Part shown: positions 1 to 7,868 of the stretch, piece by piece
Numbering within the stretch: the first letter of the stretch is position 1
Layout of the letters: each line of letters starts with the position of its first letter
Assembly: GCF_008329605.1 (NCBI RefSeq)
Contig: NZ_NPKO01000005.1
Coordinates: 186,001-250,000 of the forward strand
Length of the DNA stretch: 64,000 bases
Direction: 5' to 3'
Origin: Mycolicibacterium sp. P9-64
Lineage (GTDB): Bacteria; Actinomycetota; Actinomycetes; Mycobacteriales; Mycobacteriaceae
Notes under the pieces: model-generated
Database searches by the model: none
The model's input: the letters and a program-made list of their open reading frames with translations, nothing else
What the model was told of the DNA's origin: nothing
Position numbers and translations under genes: made by a program

Positions 1-1094
1 CGGTAGATCCCGGTGAAGGGCGCCATACCGGGCTCCGCGGTGTCGGTCGGCGCTGCGGGCGCCGAATCGCGGTCGCGCGTCAGCCAGATGCCCCCGAAGA
101 TGGCGCCTGCGATCAGCACCGCGACACCGACGAGCGCTCCGATCAGGACGCCACGGCGCTTCGTCCCTGGCCGCGGTGGAGGAGCGTCGAGCTGTGTGAT
201 GTCGGTCGTCGACTCGCCAGAGATGGCGGGCCTGCGGACGGTCTGCGCCGGATCCGGGGCGGCAGGCACGCCTGCGTCGGTCGGCGTCGTGATGGCGTGC
301 CGCGCCGCGGACGCCATCTCGACCGTGCTCTGGTAGCGGTCAGTGGGTTGTTTGGCCAGCCCGGTGGCGACCACGTCGTCCAGTGCGGTGGGGACGGTGT
401 CGCGGTCTTCCGAGGGTTTGGGTGGCGGCATGACCATGTGGCCCACCGCGATCTGCTCGAGCGTGGTGCCGGGGAACGGCAACTCGCCCGTCAGGCACTC
501 GTAGAGCACACACGCGAGTGCGTACACGTCGCAGCTGGGCCCGATCTCACCGTCGCCGAAGCGCTCGGGCGCCATGTAGGACCACGTGCCGAGCGTGGAA
601 CCGACTGAGGTGAGCCCGGTTTCGCCTGACGCGTGCGCGATGCCGAAGTCGATCAGATACGCAAAGTCATTCTGCGCCAACAGGATGTTGGACGGTTTGA
701 CGTCGCGATGCACCAGCCCGGCTTGATGGGCGCTGTGTAGCGCCGAGGCGATCTGTTCGATCACGTACACCGCGCGTCCGGCTTCCAGCGGCCCGTCGTT
801 CAACAGCGTGTGCAGGTCCACGCCGTTGATCAGTCGCATGGTGACGTAGAGCCTGCCGTCGATCTCGCCGACGTCGTGGATCGGCACGACGTGCGGATCG
901 TCGAGGCGGGCGGCGGCGCGGGCCTCGCGGCGGAACCGCTTCTCGAACTCGGGATCCGTGGTGAAGTGCGGGAGCAGCATCTTCAACGCCACCACCCTGT
1001 CGAGCTCGGTGTCGTGGGCGCGCCACACCTCGCCCATCCCTCCACGGCCCAGCAACTCGATCAGCTGGTAGCGGCCAAATGGCGTCCCCTCCAC
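1..1094 (-). CDS. Ser/Thr protein kinase, membrane sensor type (C-terminus beyond window)
   Basis: The gene starts at GTG 1094 and runs off the left edge, so only the first 364 residues are present. The kinase domain has the glycine loop GRGGMGEVW, the VALK lysine near residue 38, HRDVKPSN, DFG and GTWSYMAPE. A Pro-rich linker and one membrane segment (after KRRGVLIGAL) follow. The visible part ends in PFTGIYR, the opening of the extracellular domain also found in the two kinases at 7869 and 9848. It should be a Hanks-type kinase with a cytoplasmic catalytic domain and an outside sensor. The start is supported by exact conservation of the first residues and of a TATCGT box 6 nt upstream in all three paralogues, suggesting a leaderless mRNA. 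It is divergent from the CdsA-like gene at 1172. Confidence 0.93.
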   Translation of the reverse strand, partial: MEGTPFGRYQLIELLGRGGMGEVWRAHDTELDRVVALKMLLPHFTTDPEFEKRFRREARAAARLDDPHVVPIHDVGEIDGRLYVTMRLINGVDLHTLLNDGPLEAGRAVYVIEQIASALHSAHQAGLVHRDVKPSNILLAQNDFAYLIDFGIAHASGETGLTSVGSTLGTWSYMAPERFGDGEIGPSCDVYALACVLYECLTGELPFPGTTLEQIAVGHMVMPPPKPSEDRDTVPTALDDVVATGLAKQPTDRYQSTVEMASAARHAITTPTDAGVPAAPDPAQTVRRPAISGESTTDITQLDAPPPRPGTKRRGVLIGALVGVAVLIAGAIFGGIWLTRDRDSAPAAPTDTAEPGMAPFTGIY

Positions 1095-1100
1095 CGGCTC

Positions 1101-1106
1101 ACGATA
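1101..1106 (-). promoter_or_regulatory. -10 box TATCGT of leaderless kinase gene
   Basis: On the minus strand TATCGT is followed by 6 nt and then the GTG start at 1094. The same box, spacer and start recur before the kinases starting at 9803 and 11731. No Shine-Dalgarno sequence fits between box and start. Confidence 0.55.
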
Positions 1107-1171
1107 AACCGTTCCTGGATCAGCCAGCACGGCTTATGTTGTCCTGGACCGCACATTGTCTGGGGAGGCCG

Positions 1172-2077
1172 ATGCTCGTCGACAAGTACCTGTGGTTCCT
1201 CGACCTCGACCGGCGGATGCAGCTCAACGTCGATCTGGGGCCCCTGCACGTCCATCTGCACGGCCGCTCGGTGTTTCTGATGTGGGTCACCGTCGGGCTT
1301 CTGACGATCGGCGGCATCGCGGTGCTCGCCTCCCGCAAGCGGGACTTGATCCTCAAGTGGCGGTCGTGGATGGTGATCGCTCCTGTGGTCGGCATCCCGG
1401 TCTGGATCGGCGCCCCCACCACCGCGGTGCTGGCCGCCGCGATGGCCGTCGTCGCGGTGATCGAGTACGGGCGGCTGGCGCGGCTGAGCAAGGTCGACAC
1501 CTACGTGCTTCTTGCGCTCGCGGTGCTGTATCCGCTCGCGGCCTGGCTGCGCCCGTCGCTGTTGAACCTCGCGCCGGTCGTCATGCTGCTCTGCGCGCTG
1601 CCTGCGCTTCTCGGCGGCGACGTCGAGAACGGCTCGCGGCGCACGGCGTTCACCGCGTTCGGCTCGGTGTGGATTTGTTGGTCGTTGGCACATCTCGTGG
1701 TGTTGTTGCCGGACACGTTTCTGGTGTGCTTCGCCGTCGCTGCTACCGATGTCGCGGCCTGGTGTGGCGGAAAGGGGTTGCGCCGCTTGCGTTGGGCGCG
1801 CCTGCCGCTGTCCCCTTTGAGCCCCAACAAGACGGTCGGCGGCATGGTCGGCGCCATCATCGGCGCGTTTGTCGTCCTGACGTTGTTGGGCACGATCTCG
1901 GTCGGGCTGCTCATCGCGGTGGCGATCGGCGGCCTGTTCGGCGATCTCCTCGAGTCCATGTTGAAGCGGCAGGCTCAGGTCAAGGACGCAGGCGACTGGC
2001 TGCCTGGTTTCGGGGGCCTACTCGACCGGATCGACTCGCTGCTACTGGCCCTCCCGCTGGCGGCCGTACTCGGATGA
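1172..2077 (+). CDS. CdsA-like phosphatidate cytidylyltransferase family protein
   Basis: This is a 301-residue polytopic membrane protein. Its C-terminal third carries the CTP-transferase signature (residues about 262-288): SMLKRQ, VKDAGDWLPG and GGLLDRIDS, with Phe where the classical signature has His in PGHGG. An SPNKTVGG segment (residues 217-224) matches the CdsA SPKKTxEG element. The family makes CDP-diacylglycerol from phosphatidate and CTP. Mycobacteria already have a housekeeping CdsA, so this is probably an accessory paralogue. Upstream in-frame starts exist (1079), but ATG 1172 follows a strong GGGGAGG site. The stop overlaps the next start (ATGA). Confidence 0.82.
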   Translation: MLVDKYLWFLDLDRRMQLNVDLGPLHVHLHGRSVFLMWVTVGLLTIGGIAVLASRKRDLILKWRSWMVIAPVVGIPVWIGAPTTAVLAAAMAVVAVIEYGRLARLSKVDTYVLLALAVLYPLAAWLRPSLLNLAPVVMLLCALPALLGGDVENGSRRTAFTAFGSVWICWSLAHLVVLLPDTFLVCFAVAATDVAAWCGGKGLRRLRWARLPLSPLSPNKTVGGMVGAIIGAFVVLTLLGTISVGLLIAVAIGGLFGDLLESMLKRQAQVKDAGDWLPGFGGLLDRIDSLLLALPLAAVLG

Positions 2078-2658
2078 GCGACCAGCCCGAGCGCCAATCA
2101 CGCATCTGGTCGGCGATCGCCGGCATCGTCGCCAGTCCGTACGGCTTGCTGGTCGCGTTCGTATGGGGTTTTGCCGAGGCATTGAGTTGGTTCATCGTCG
2201 CCGAGATGGCGTTGATACTGTTCGCCGCCGCCGTGCCCCGCCGCGTGATGGCATGGGCCGGGGCAGTGATCGCCGGCTCGGTGCTCGGTGTGCTGACCAC
2301 CGCGGGGCTGGCGTCGCGTGGTGTCTTGCTGCCCGCGCCGCTGACCACCCCGCGGATGGCGGCGACGGCCTTCGACCAGCTGGCTGCCGGGCCGGGCGCG
2401 ATCATGAATCAGGCGTTGTCGGGCATCCCCGTCAAGGTCTATGCCCGGGCCGCCGGTGAGCACCACATCGACCTGTGGAACCTGGCCGGCTGGACGCTGT
2501 TGGAGCGTGGCCTGCGCATCTCGATGGTGGGACTGGTCGTGTGGCTTCTTGCCAGGCTGTTGCATCCGCTGCTGCAACGCCTCTACGGCATCTACCTGAT
2601 CATCGCGCTTGTCATCTTCACCATCGGCCTGACCGCGGTGATCGCTACGTGGTCATAA
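2074..2658 (+). CDS. Small integral membrane protein, possibly DedA/VTT or YqaA-like
   Basis: This 194-residue protein is translationally coupled to the CdsA-like gene through an ATGA overlap. Hydrophobic segments near residues 15-45, 50-75 and 140-190 flank a short soluble stretch. The motif FVWGFAEALSWF in the first segment and the general plan recall small DedA/VTT-type (SNARE-associated Golgi protein) membrane proteins, some of which act in lipid scrambling or undecaprenyl-phosphate recycling. That assignment is only a resemblance; no diagnostic motif proves it. Coupling to a CTP-transferase homologue suggests a lipid-related job. It ends 11 nt from the convergent FHA-ABC gene. Confidence 0.7.
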   Translation: MSDQPERQSRIWSAIAGIVASPYGLLVAFVWGFAEALSWFIVAEMALILFAAAVPRRVMAWAGAVIAGSVLGVLTTAGLASRGVLLPAPLTTPRMAATAFDQLAAGPGAIMNQALSGIPVKVYARAAGEHHIDLWNLAGWTLLERGLRISMVGLVVWLLARLLHPLLQRLYGIYLIIALVIFTIGLTAVIATWS

Positions 2659-2669
2659 ACGGCGTGGTG

Positions 2670-4967
2670 CTAACCGCCGCTCTTGACTCGGATCCTCCAG
2701 CGAGCGATCCCCGCAAAGGCGATGGACAACACCCCGAGCATCGCGATGTCGAACAACCACGCCGAGGCGGTGTGCTGCCAGTGCGCGTCCTTCGCGATGA
2801 CCACCAGATTGCTCAGATCAGCCGTGGAGGCCGTCGCCGCGAAGCCCCACCGCGCGGGAGTGAACAAGGAGATGGTTTCCAGAAGGGGCCGGTTGGTCAC
2901 CGGGATGAAGCCGCCCGCGAGCACTAGCTGAGTCACCAGCGTCGCCGCGAGCAGAACGATGACCTGTTCGCTGCTCTTCGCAAGGGCCGATACCGCCAAC
3001 CCGAGGGCCATCGCTCCCACACACGTCGCCGCGACGCCGACGAACAACTCGAACAGTGGAATGCCCAGCGCCGCCGCGCTCGGCGGCGCAGGCTTTCCGA
3101 ACTTGGGTGCCGTGACGACCAGCGTCAGGATCGCCGACTGAATCACCGCGACCGCGCCGAACACCGCGATCTTCGCCGCCAGGTAAGCCGATGCCGACAG
3201 CCCGACGGCCTGCTCGCGGCGGAAGATGACACGTTCACCGGTCAGGTCGCGCACGGTCAGCGTGGTACCCAACAGGATCGCTCCGAAGTTCAGCAGCGCG
3301 ATGATCTGCTTCGGCTCGAACGGTGGGGCGCCGGGCGGAGGCGCACCGAAGCCGGCGTGACCGGCCACGGTCAGTGGCAGCAGACCGACGATGAACGGTA
3401 GGGCAACCAGCAGCGCGACGTAACCACGATCGGCAATGATCAGCTGCACCTGCCGGCGTGCGACGGTCGAGAACTGGCGCCACGGGTTGGGGCGGGCAGG
3501 CTTCACCGCCCCGACGGGCTTGACGGTCACGACCTGGGTGGGCAGGTCCACCACGGGCCCGGTGCGGGCCAGATGACGCTGCAGCGCACCGTCGGGGTCG
3601 TCTCGGACGCCGTCGAAGACGTCGGCCCAATCGGTGGACCCCATCGCGGGCCCGAGATCAGAAGGCGCGCCACAGAACGCGGTCTTGCCGCCAGGGGCGA
3701 GCAGCAGCACCTGATCGCAGTCGTCCAGGTAGGTCAGCGAGTGTGTCACCACCACGATCGCGCGGCCCGCGTCGGCGAGGTGACGCAGCATCGCCATTAC
3801 GGTCCGGTCGAGTGCTGGGTCCAGCCCCGTGGTCGGCTCGTCGAGCACCAGCAGCGACGGCCCGGTCAACAGTTCCATGGCGACCGAAACGCGCTTGCGC
3901 TGCCCACCCGAGAGCTTGTCGACGCGCGTCTGGGCATGTGCCATCAGTTCCAGCTCGTCGAGCACCTGGGTTACCACCCGCTGCCGATCGGCGCTGCTGG
4001 TGTCCGGCGGCATCCGCAGCTCTGCGGCATATCCGAGGGCTTGGATGACGGTGAGCTTGCGATGGACGACGTCGTCTTGCGGCACCATGCCGATCCGGTT
4101 GCGCAGCAACGCATTCTCGGCGTGGACGTCGTGCCCGTCGAAGGACACCGTGCCGCTCGTCGGCCGGGTGGCGCCGATGATCGCCTTCGCCAGCGTGGTC
4201 TTGCCGGATCCGGAGGGGCCGATCACCGCCGTCAGCGTGCCAGGCCGCGCGGTGAGCGAAATCCGGTCGAGCAGTGTGACTGCGCCTTCGATCGTTAGGC
4301 TGACGTCGTGGACTTCGAGGCCGCCGGTCTTCGTCGCGGGTTGGGAACGACGGACGAGATCGCTTCCCGTGAAGACGAAGTCGACGTTGCCGATCGTGAC
4401 GACGTCGTCCTCGGTGAGGACGGCCTCCTTGACGGGTTCGCCGTTGACGAAGGTGCCGTTGGCACTGCCGGCGTCCTGAATCTGGATGCCTCGCGGTGTC
4501 GACACCAACGATGCGTGGTGGTTCGATGCCAGCACGTCGGGGATGACGACGTCGTTGTCGGACGCGCGGCCGATGCGCGTCGTCACGCGGGTCTCGGGTT
4601 CGTCTTGGCTCTTGGTCTCCCTCGGCATCCGCGACGTCGGACGATCGTCGGGCTGCTGGGTGGGGCCCAGTTCGAACGTCAGCCGCGGACCGTCGGGGTC
4701 GCCGACGTTGATGGTCTGCCCGTCGCGGATGTCCACCGAATGCACTCGCTGATTCCCGACGAACATTCCGTTGAAGCTCTTGTCGTCGAACGCGACCCAG
4801 CGCCCGTCGGAATAGCGCAGCAGCACGTGTGATCGGGAGACCCCGAGGTGCGCGATCCGCACGTCGGCGCGGACGTCACGCCCGACGACGATGTCGCGAC
4901 CTGGCGCGAACGTCCGCTGCCAACCACCGGTGCGAACGGTGATGGTGGGCGGCAGCGGCCGGCTCAT
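2670..4967 (-). CDS. FHA-domain ABC exporter, Rv1747 type
   Basis: One polypeptide combines two FHA domains, an ABC ATPase and an ABC-2 membrane domain. Counting from the start used, FHA1 covers about residues 5-100 (VVGRD, SRSH, FNGMFVGN) and FHA2 about 128-205 (RIGRASDND, SANGTFVNG). Between them is a Thr/Ser-rich linker. The ATPase has GPSGSGKT at 250-257, LSGGQ at 352-356 and LLVLDEPTTGLD near 372-383. About six membrane spans occupy the last 220 residues. In M. tuberculosis the homologue is phosphorylated by PknF and linked to export of phosphatidyl-inositol mannosides. ATG 4967 matches the family's N-terminus; ATG 5036 would add 23 residues and overlap the acyltransferase gene. It is last in the operon from 6488. 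Confidence 0.92.
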   Translation of the reverse strand: MSRPLPPTITVRTGGWQRTFAPGRDIVVGRDVRADVRIAHLGVSRSHVLLRYSDGRWVAFDDKSFNGMFVGNQRVHSVDIRDGQTINVGDPDGPRLTFELGPTQQPDDRPTSRMPRETKSQDEPETRVTTRIGRASDNDVVIPDVLASNHHASLVSTPRGIQIQDAGSANGTFVNGEPVKEAVLTEDDVVTIGNVDFVFTGSDLVRRSQPATKTGGLEVHDVSLTIEGAVTLLDRISLTARPGTLTAVIGPSGSGKTTLAKAIIGATRPTSGTVSFDGHDVHAENALLRNRIGMVPQDDVVHRKLTVIQALGYAAELRMPPDTSSADRQRVVTQVLDELELMAHAQTRVDKLSGGQRKRVSVAMELLTGPSLLVLDEPTTGLDPALDRTVMAMLRHLADAGRAIVVVTHSLTYLDDCDQVLLLAPGGKTAFCGAPSDLGPAMGSTDWADVFDGVRDDPDGALQRHLARTGPVVDLPTQVVTVKPVGAVKPARPNPWRQFSTVARRQVQLIIADRGYVALLVALPFIVGLLPLTVAGHAGFGAPPPGAPPFEPKQIIALLNFGAILLGTTLTVRDLTGERVIFRREQAVGLSASAYLAAKIAVFGAVAVIQSAILTLVVTAPKFGKPAPPSAAALGIPLFELFVGVAATCVGAMALGLAVSALAKSSEQVIVLLAATLVTQLVLAGGFIPVTNRPLLETISLFTPARWGFAATASTADLSNLVVIAKDAHWQHTASAWLFDIAMLGVLSIAFAGIARWRIRVKSGG

Positions 4968-5019
4968 GTCGTCGACCATATCGGTCGGTGCCGCGAGATC
5001 GCCGTTAATGAGGGCGCCG

Positions 5020-5655
5020 TCAAGAGACGAGGGCATAGTGGTTCGCGCTCTCCGGAAGGCGGTTGTCCCGCAAGGCCATTACCCGATCGCGCAGCTGCGT
5101 GGCCGAGGTGCCGGCCGGGTCGATCGGATCGCCGATGTGCACCCGCATCGGGGAGGGGGAGTAGTGCCCGCCCTTTGGCAGCACGTCGGCGGTGCCGAGC
5201 ACCGCGACGGGGACGATCGGTACGCCGCAGTCCTGCGCCAATCGCAAGGCGCCGGAGCGGAATTCGCCGATGTTGCCGTCGGTCGAGCGGGTGCCCTCGG
5301 GGTAGACGACGACGGTGTGTCCTGCCTTCAGAGCGGGCCGGACCGCGGCCAGCAATGCGGCGTAGCCGCCGTCACCGGACCGCTGCACCGGCAGAACGCC
5401 TGCCAGCGAGGTGGCAATGAAGCGGCGGACCGGCACGTCGAACCAGTAGTCCGCCGCCGCGCCGAACACGGGCTTGGCCGAGGGCGGAAGCGCGGCCAGC
5501 AGTACTGCCGTGTCGGCGTGTGAGGAGTGGTTGGCCACGACGATGCAGCCACCCGAGACGCCCCACCGGCCGGTCACGGTCAGTCCGCCGGACACTGCGG
5601 ACGCCATCCGCCACATCAGGTGCCGCAGCACGCTCGAGAAGCGGGTGGTGGTCAT
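5020..5655 (-). CDS. PlsC-like 1-acylglycerol-3-phosphate acyltransferase family protein
   Basis: This 211-residue enzyme has the acyltransferase block I NHSSHAD (HX4D, His43 and Asp48) and block III EGTRS (residues 120-124), typical of PlsC proteins that acylate lysophosphatidate or related lipids at the membrane. Its start overlaps the stop of the upstream CDP-alcohol phosphatidyltransferase by 4 nt, so the two are probably translated together. The FHA-ABC exporter follows at once. The set resembles, in enzyme types, the E. coli ynbA-ynbB-ynbC genes. The actual acceptor cannot be told from sequence. Confidence 0.88.
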   Translation of the reverse strand: MTTTRFSSVLRHLMWRMASAVSGGLTVTGRWGVSGGCIVVANHSSHADTAVLLAALPPSAKPVFGAAADYWFDVPVRRFIATSLAGVLPVQRSGDGGYAALLAAVRPALKAGHTVVVYPEGTRSTDGNIGEFRSGALRLAQDCGVPIVPVAVLGTADVLPKGGHYSPSPMRVHIGDPIDPAGTSATQLRDRVMALRDNRLPESANHYALVS

Positions 5656-6488
5656 GCCGCCACACCGATCAAGGGGCGCGTCACGGGGGTCAGCGGTTGC
5701 GTCACTGCGTACAGCGGCTGGGTCTCGGCGTCGAAGTACTCGACGAAGTGATTCCCCGTCGCTTCGCTCGCCTCGAAGTGATTCCCCGTCGCTTCGCTCG
5801 CCTCGACCACTCGCTGCTGCTTGGCCGCCAACTCGCGGCGGGCGGCCCGCAACCGCAGCACGGTGGTGATCAGCGAACCGTTCACCAGCTGCATCAAGAG
5901 CACCGGCATGATGACCGGAAACGCGGTCGCCAGCACCATGAAGAGGCACCGTTCGGTCTTGCCCATCGGTCCGCCGTTGCGGCGTTGCGCGCCTGCGGCG
6001 GCTGCGGCCAGCGAGGCGAAGGTGGGCATCGTCGCGGCAAGTGCGGCCAGCAGAACCTGAAGCACAGGCCACGACAGCCAGTGCATGCCCGAGCCGTCGT
6101 GGCGGGCGACGAAGACCGCCAGCCCGGCGAAGGCCAGGAGGTCAGAGGTGCGGTCGCCGATCTCGTTGACGACGAAGCCCCACGGCCGGCTCTTGCCTGC
6201 GGCGCGGGCAACCGCGCCGTCGAGGTTGGCGCCTGCCAGGCGGAGCACCAGGAACAGTGCGGCCAGCGGCCAGTAGCCGAAGGCGATCGCCACTGCGGCA
6301 GCGCCTGCGGCCACGACACCTGCGACGGTGAACGCGTCAGGTGAGATGCCCCTGGTGACGGCGACGTTGACGATGGGGGTCAGGCGGCCGGTGAACCACG
6401 GCTTCAGCGCGTAGAGGCCAGCCATCTGGCGCACACGCGGCGTGGTCGTCGGCAGTTTGGACTCGAGAGTCGCGACGGTGTTGTTCAT
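5652..6488 (-). CDS. CDP-alcohol phosphatidyltransferase family protein with degenerate active site
   Basis: This 278-residue multi-pass membrane protein carries the family signature as LDGAVAR, G104, then NEIGD and RTSD. In the canonical D1-x2-D2-G-x2-A-R-x8-G-x3-D3-x3-D4 pattern, D2 (Asp90) and D4 (Asp112) are kept, but D1 is Ala87 and D3 is Asn108. The family moves a phosphatidyl group from CDP-diacylglycerol to an alcohol, using metals held by these aspartates, so activity is uncertain. ATG 6488 has a good AAAGGAG site. The C-terminus contains EASEATGNHF twice, encoded by a 30-bp tandem repeat. It heads the operon with the acyltransferase and FHA-ABC genes. Confidence 0.85.
   Translation of the reverse strand: MNNTVATLESKLPTTTPRVRQMAGLYALKPWFTGRLTPIVNVAVTRGISPDAFTVAGVVAAGAAAVAIAFGYWPLAALFLVLRLAGANLDGAVARAAGKSRPWGFVVNEIGDRTSDLLAFAGLAVFVARHDGSGMHWLSWPVLQVLLAALAATMPTFASLAAAAAGAQRRNGGPMGKTERCLFMVLATAFPVIMPVLLMQLVNGSLITTVLRLRAARRELAAKQQRVVEASEATGNHFEASEATGNHFVEYFDAETQPLYAVTQPLTPVTRPLIGVAA
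5745..5804. repeat. 30-bp direct repeat, two copies, with dispersed core
   Basis: Two perfect tandem copies (5745-5774 and 5775-5804) lie inside the 3' end of the CDP-alcohol phosphatidyltransferase gene. Each contains the 19-mer CCCCGTCGCTTCGCTCGCC (5754-5772, 5784-5802), which recurs at 48933-48951 inside the dapC-like gene. Confidence 0.9.
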
Positions 6489-6649
6489 GGTTGGCTCCTT
6501 TCGTGCTGTAGGCCCTTGGTGGCCGGTCACGAAAAGATTGCAATGAACCGCTTGGCGGATTCTTGGCGGCACTTGTCAGCCATTTTGGCCCACGACGCAG
6601 CCCACCATTCGAGCAGCTCAGAGACGCCAACTACGGACGTTTGGGGTTA

Positions 6650-6666
6650 CCCGGCCCTTGGCCGGG
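6650..6666 (-). terminator. Hairpin after the Ag85-like esterase gene
   Basis: CCCGGCC and GGCCGGG form a perfect 7-bp stem with a 3-nt loop, 12 nt past the esterase stop on the minus strand. There is no T-tract, which is common for mycobacterial terminators. Confidence 0.5.
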
Positions 6667-6678
6667 CGGTGACGAGGA

Positions 6679-7659
6679 CTAGGCCCCGAGCGCAGGTCCG
6701 ATGGTGGCGTTCCAGGAGTCCCGCATCTCCGCCTCGAACAGCCCCCACGAATGGGAGCCCTGGGGGAGGACGACGTACTTGATGGGCACGCCAGCGGCTG
6801 CCGCGGCGTCCGCGAACTGCTTGGTGCTGTCGTTGACGATGCCCTCGATGAATCCGCCCGCGAAGTTGTTGGTGCCCGGCGGCAGCTTGTCGACGTCGCC
6901 CTGGCCGCCTGCCGACGCGGTGACGTATACCGCGGTGCCCTTGAGCTTCGCGACGTTCACCGTCGGGTCGTGCGCCACCCATAGTGGGCCGCCTTGCGGA
7001 CCCCACATGGCGTCGGCACTGGCGCCCCCACCACTGAGTGTCAGCGACACGTTCTGGGCGCCGGATGACGGGGTGAGGAAACCGCTGTAGGAGCCGACGG
7101 CCCGGTAGAGGCCCGGCGCCTGAATGGCGTAGTCGACGGCGGTGCCTCCGGTGCTCGACAAGCCCGCGACCGCGTTGCGGCCGTTGGTCTTGTACTGCGC
7201 GTTGATCAGCGGGGGCAGTTCCTGGGTCATGTAGGTCTGGTACTGCTTGCTGCCGTCGTTGACCCAGTTGGTGTACCAGCTGAAGGCCCCGCCCAGAGGA
7301 GAGACGACGTTGACGTTCTTGTTGCCGAAGAAGCCCTGCAGGTCGGTGAACCCGAACCAACTCTTGGTGCCTGGCGCGAAGTTCGCACCTGGGTCCAGGT
7401 TGTCGCCGCCGTCGATGCCGGGCAGTAGGTAGAACGTGGGTGCATTCGACCTCGGCGCCTTGAAGACGTCGTTGACGATGACCTTGTTCATGGACGGCGA
7501 GAACACCGAGACCTTGTCCCAACGGTCGGTGACGTGCTCGATGCCGGTGATGGTTGCGCCGCCAGGTGGGTCGGCGGCTGCAACGGGGATCGCGATCAGT
7601 GGAACTACCGTGATCAACGCAGCGGCAAGGACGCGGAGACGACGCACCAGTCGGGTCAC
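6679..7659 (-). CDS. Secreted antigen-85/MPT51-like esterase (mycolyltransferase family)
   Basis: This 326-residue protein has an Arg-rich N-terminus and hydrophobic core ending in VAAADPP (cleavage near residue 29), so it is exported. The alpha/beta-hydrolase fold is shown by FYLLPGIDGGDN, the nucleophile elbow GLSSTGG (Ser168) and the late GSHSWG histidine, all as in antigen 85. Ag85 enzymes move mycolates between trehalose monomycolates and arabinogalactan; whether this member keeps that activity is unknown. A minus-strand CATAAT sits 6 nt before the GTG start, so the mRNA may be leaderless. It lies between the lipid-gene operon and kinase 2 on the same strand. Confidence 0.85.
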   Translation of the reverse strand: MTRLVRRLRVLAAALITVVPLIAIPVAAADPPGGATITGIEHVTDRWDKVSVFSPSMNKVIVNDVFKAPRSNAPTFYLLPGIDGGDNLDPGANFAPGTKSWFGFTDLQGFFGNKNVNVVSPLGGAFSWYTNWVNDGSKQYQTYMTQELPPLINAQYKTNGRNAVAGLSSTGGTAVDYAIQAPGLYRAVGSYSGFLTPSSGAQNVSLTLSGGGASADAMWGPQGGPLWVAHDPTVNVAKLKGTAVYVTASAGGQGDVDKLPPGTNNFAGGFIEGIVNDSTKQFADAAAAAGVPIKYVVLPQGSHSWGLFEAEMRDSWNATIGPALGA

Positions 7660-7665
7660 CGGCTG

Positions 7666-7671
7666 ATTATG
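7666..7671 (-). promoter_or_regulatory. -10 box CATAAT of esterase gene
   Basis: CATAAT on the minus strand lies 6 nt before the GTG at 7659. The 209-bp gap up to the kinase gene at 7869 holds no other feature I can support. Confidence 0.45.
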
Positions 7672-7868
7672 GGGTCCAGGTCACATCTCGGCAACCTTTC
7701 TCAGCACATCGCATCGCGCGCGTCGGCCGAACTGCGGCGCGGACGGGGGTTGTGGTTGCGCCGCAACCGCTTACGTGGGGCCGGACCGTCCCTACGCGCG
7801 CACTACCACGTAACCGTATGTGCGTCAGCCAAATCGGAAAAGACAAGTAGCCGGAACCGAGCGGGTGG

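Noticed and set aside
1156..2073. Long open frame upstream of and continuous with the small membrane protein gene at 2074
   Set aside because: It overlaps the CdsA-like gene in another frame, gives Arg/Pro/Ala-rich nonsense, and the real gene begins at the ATGA junction.
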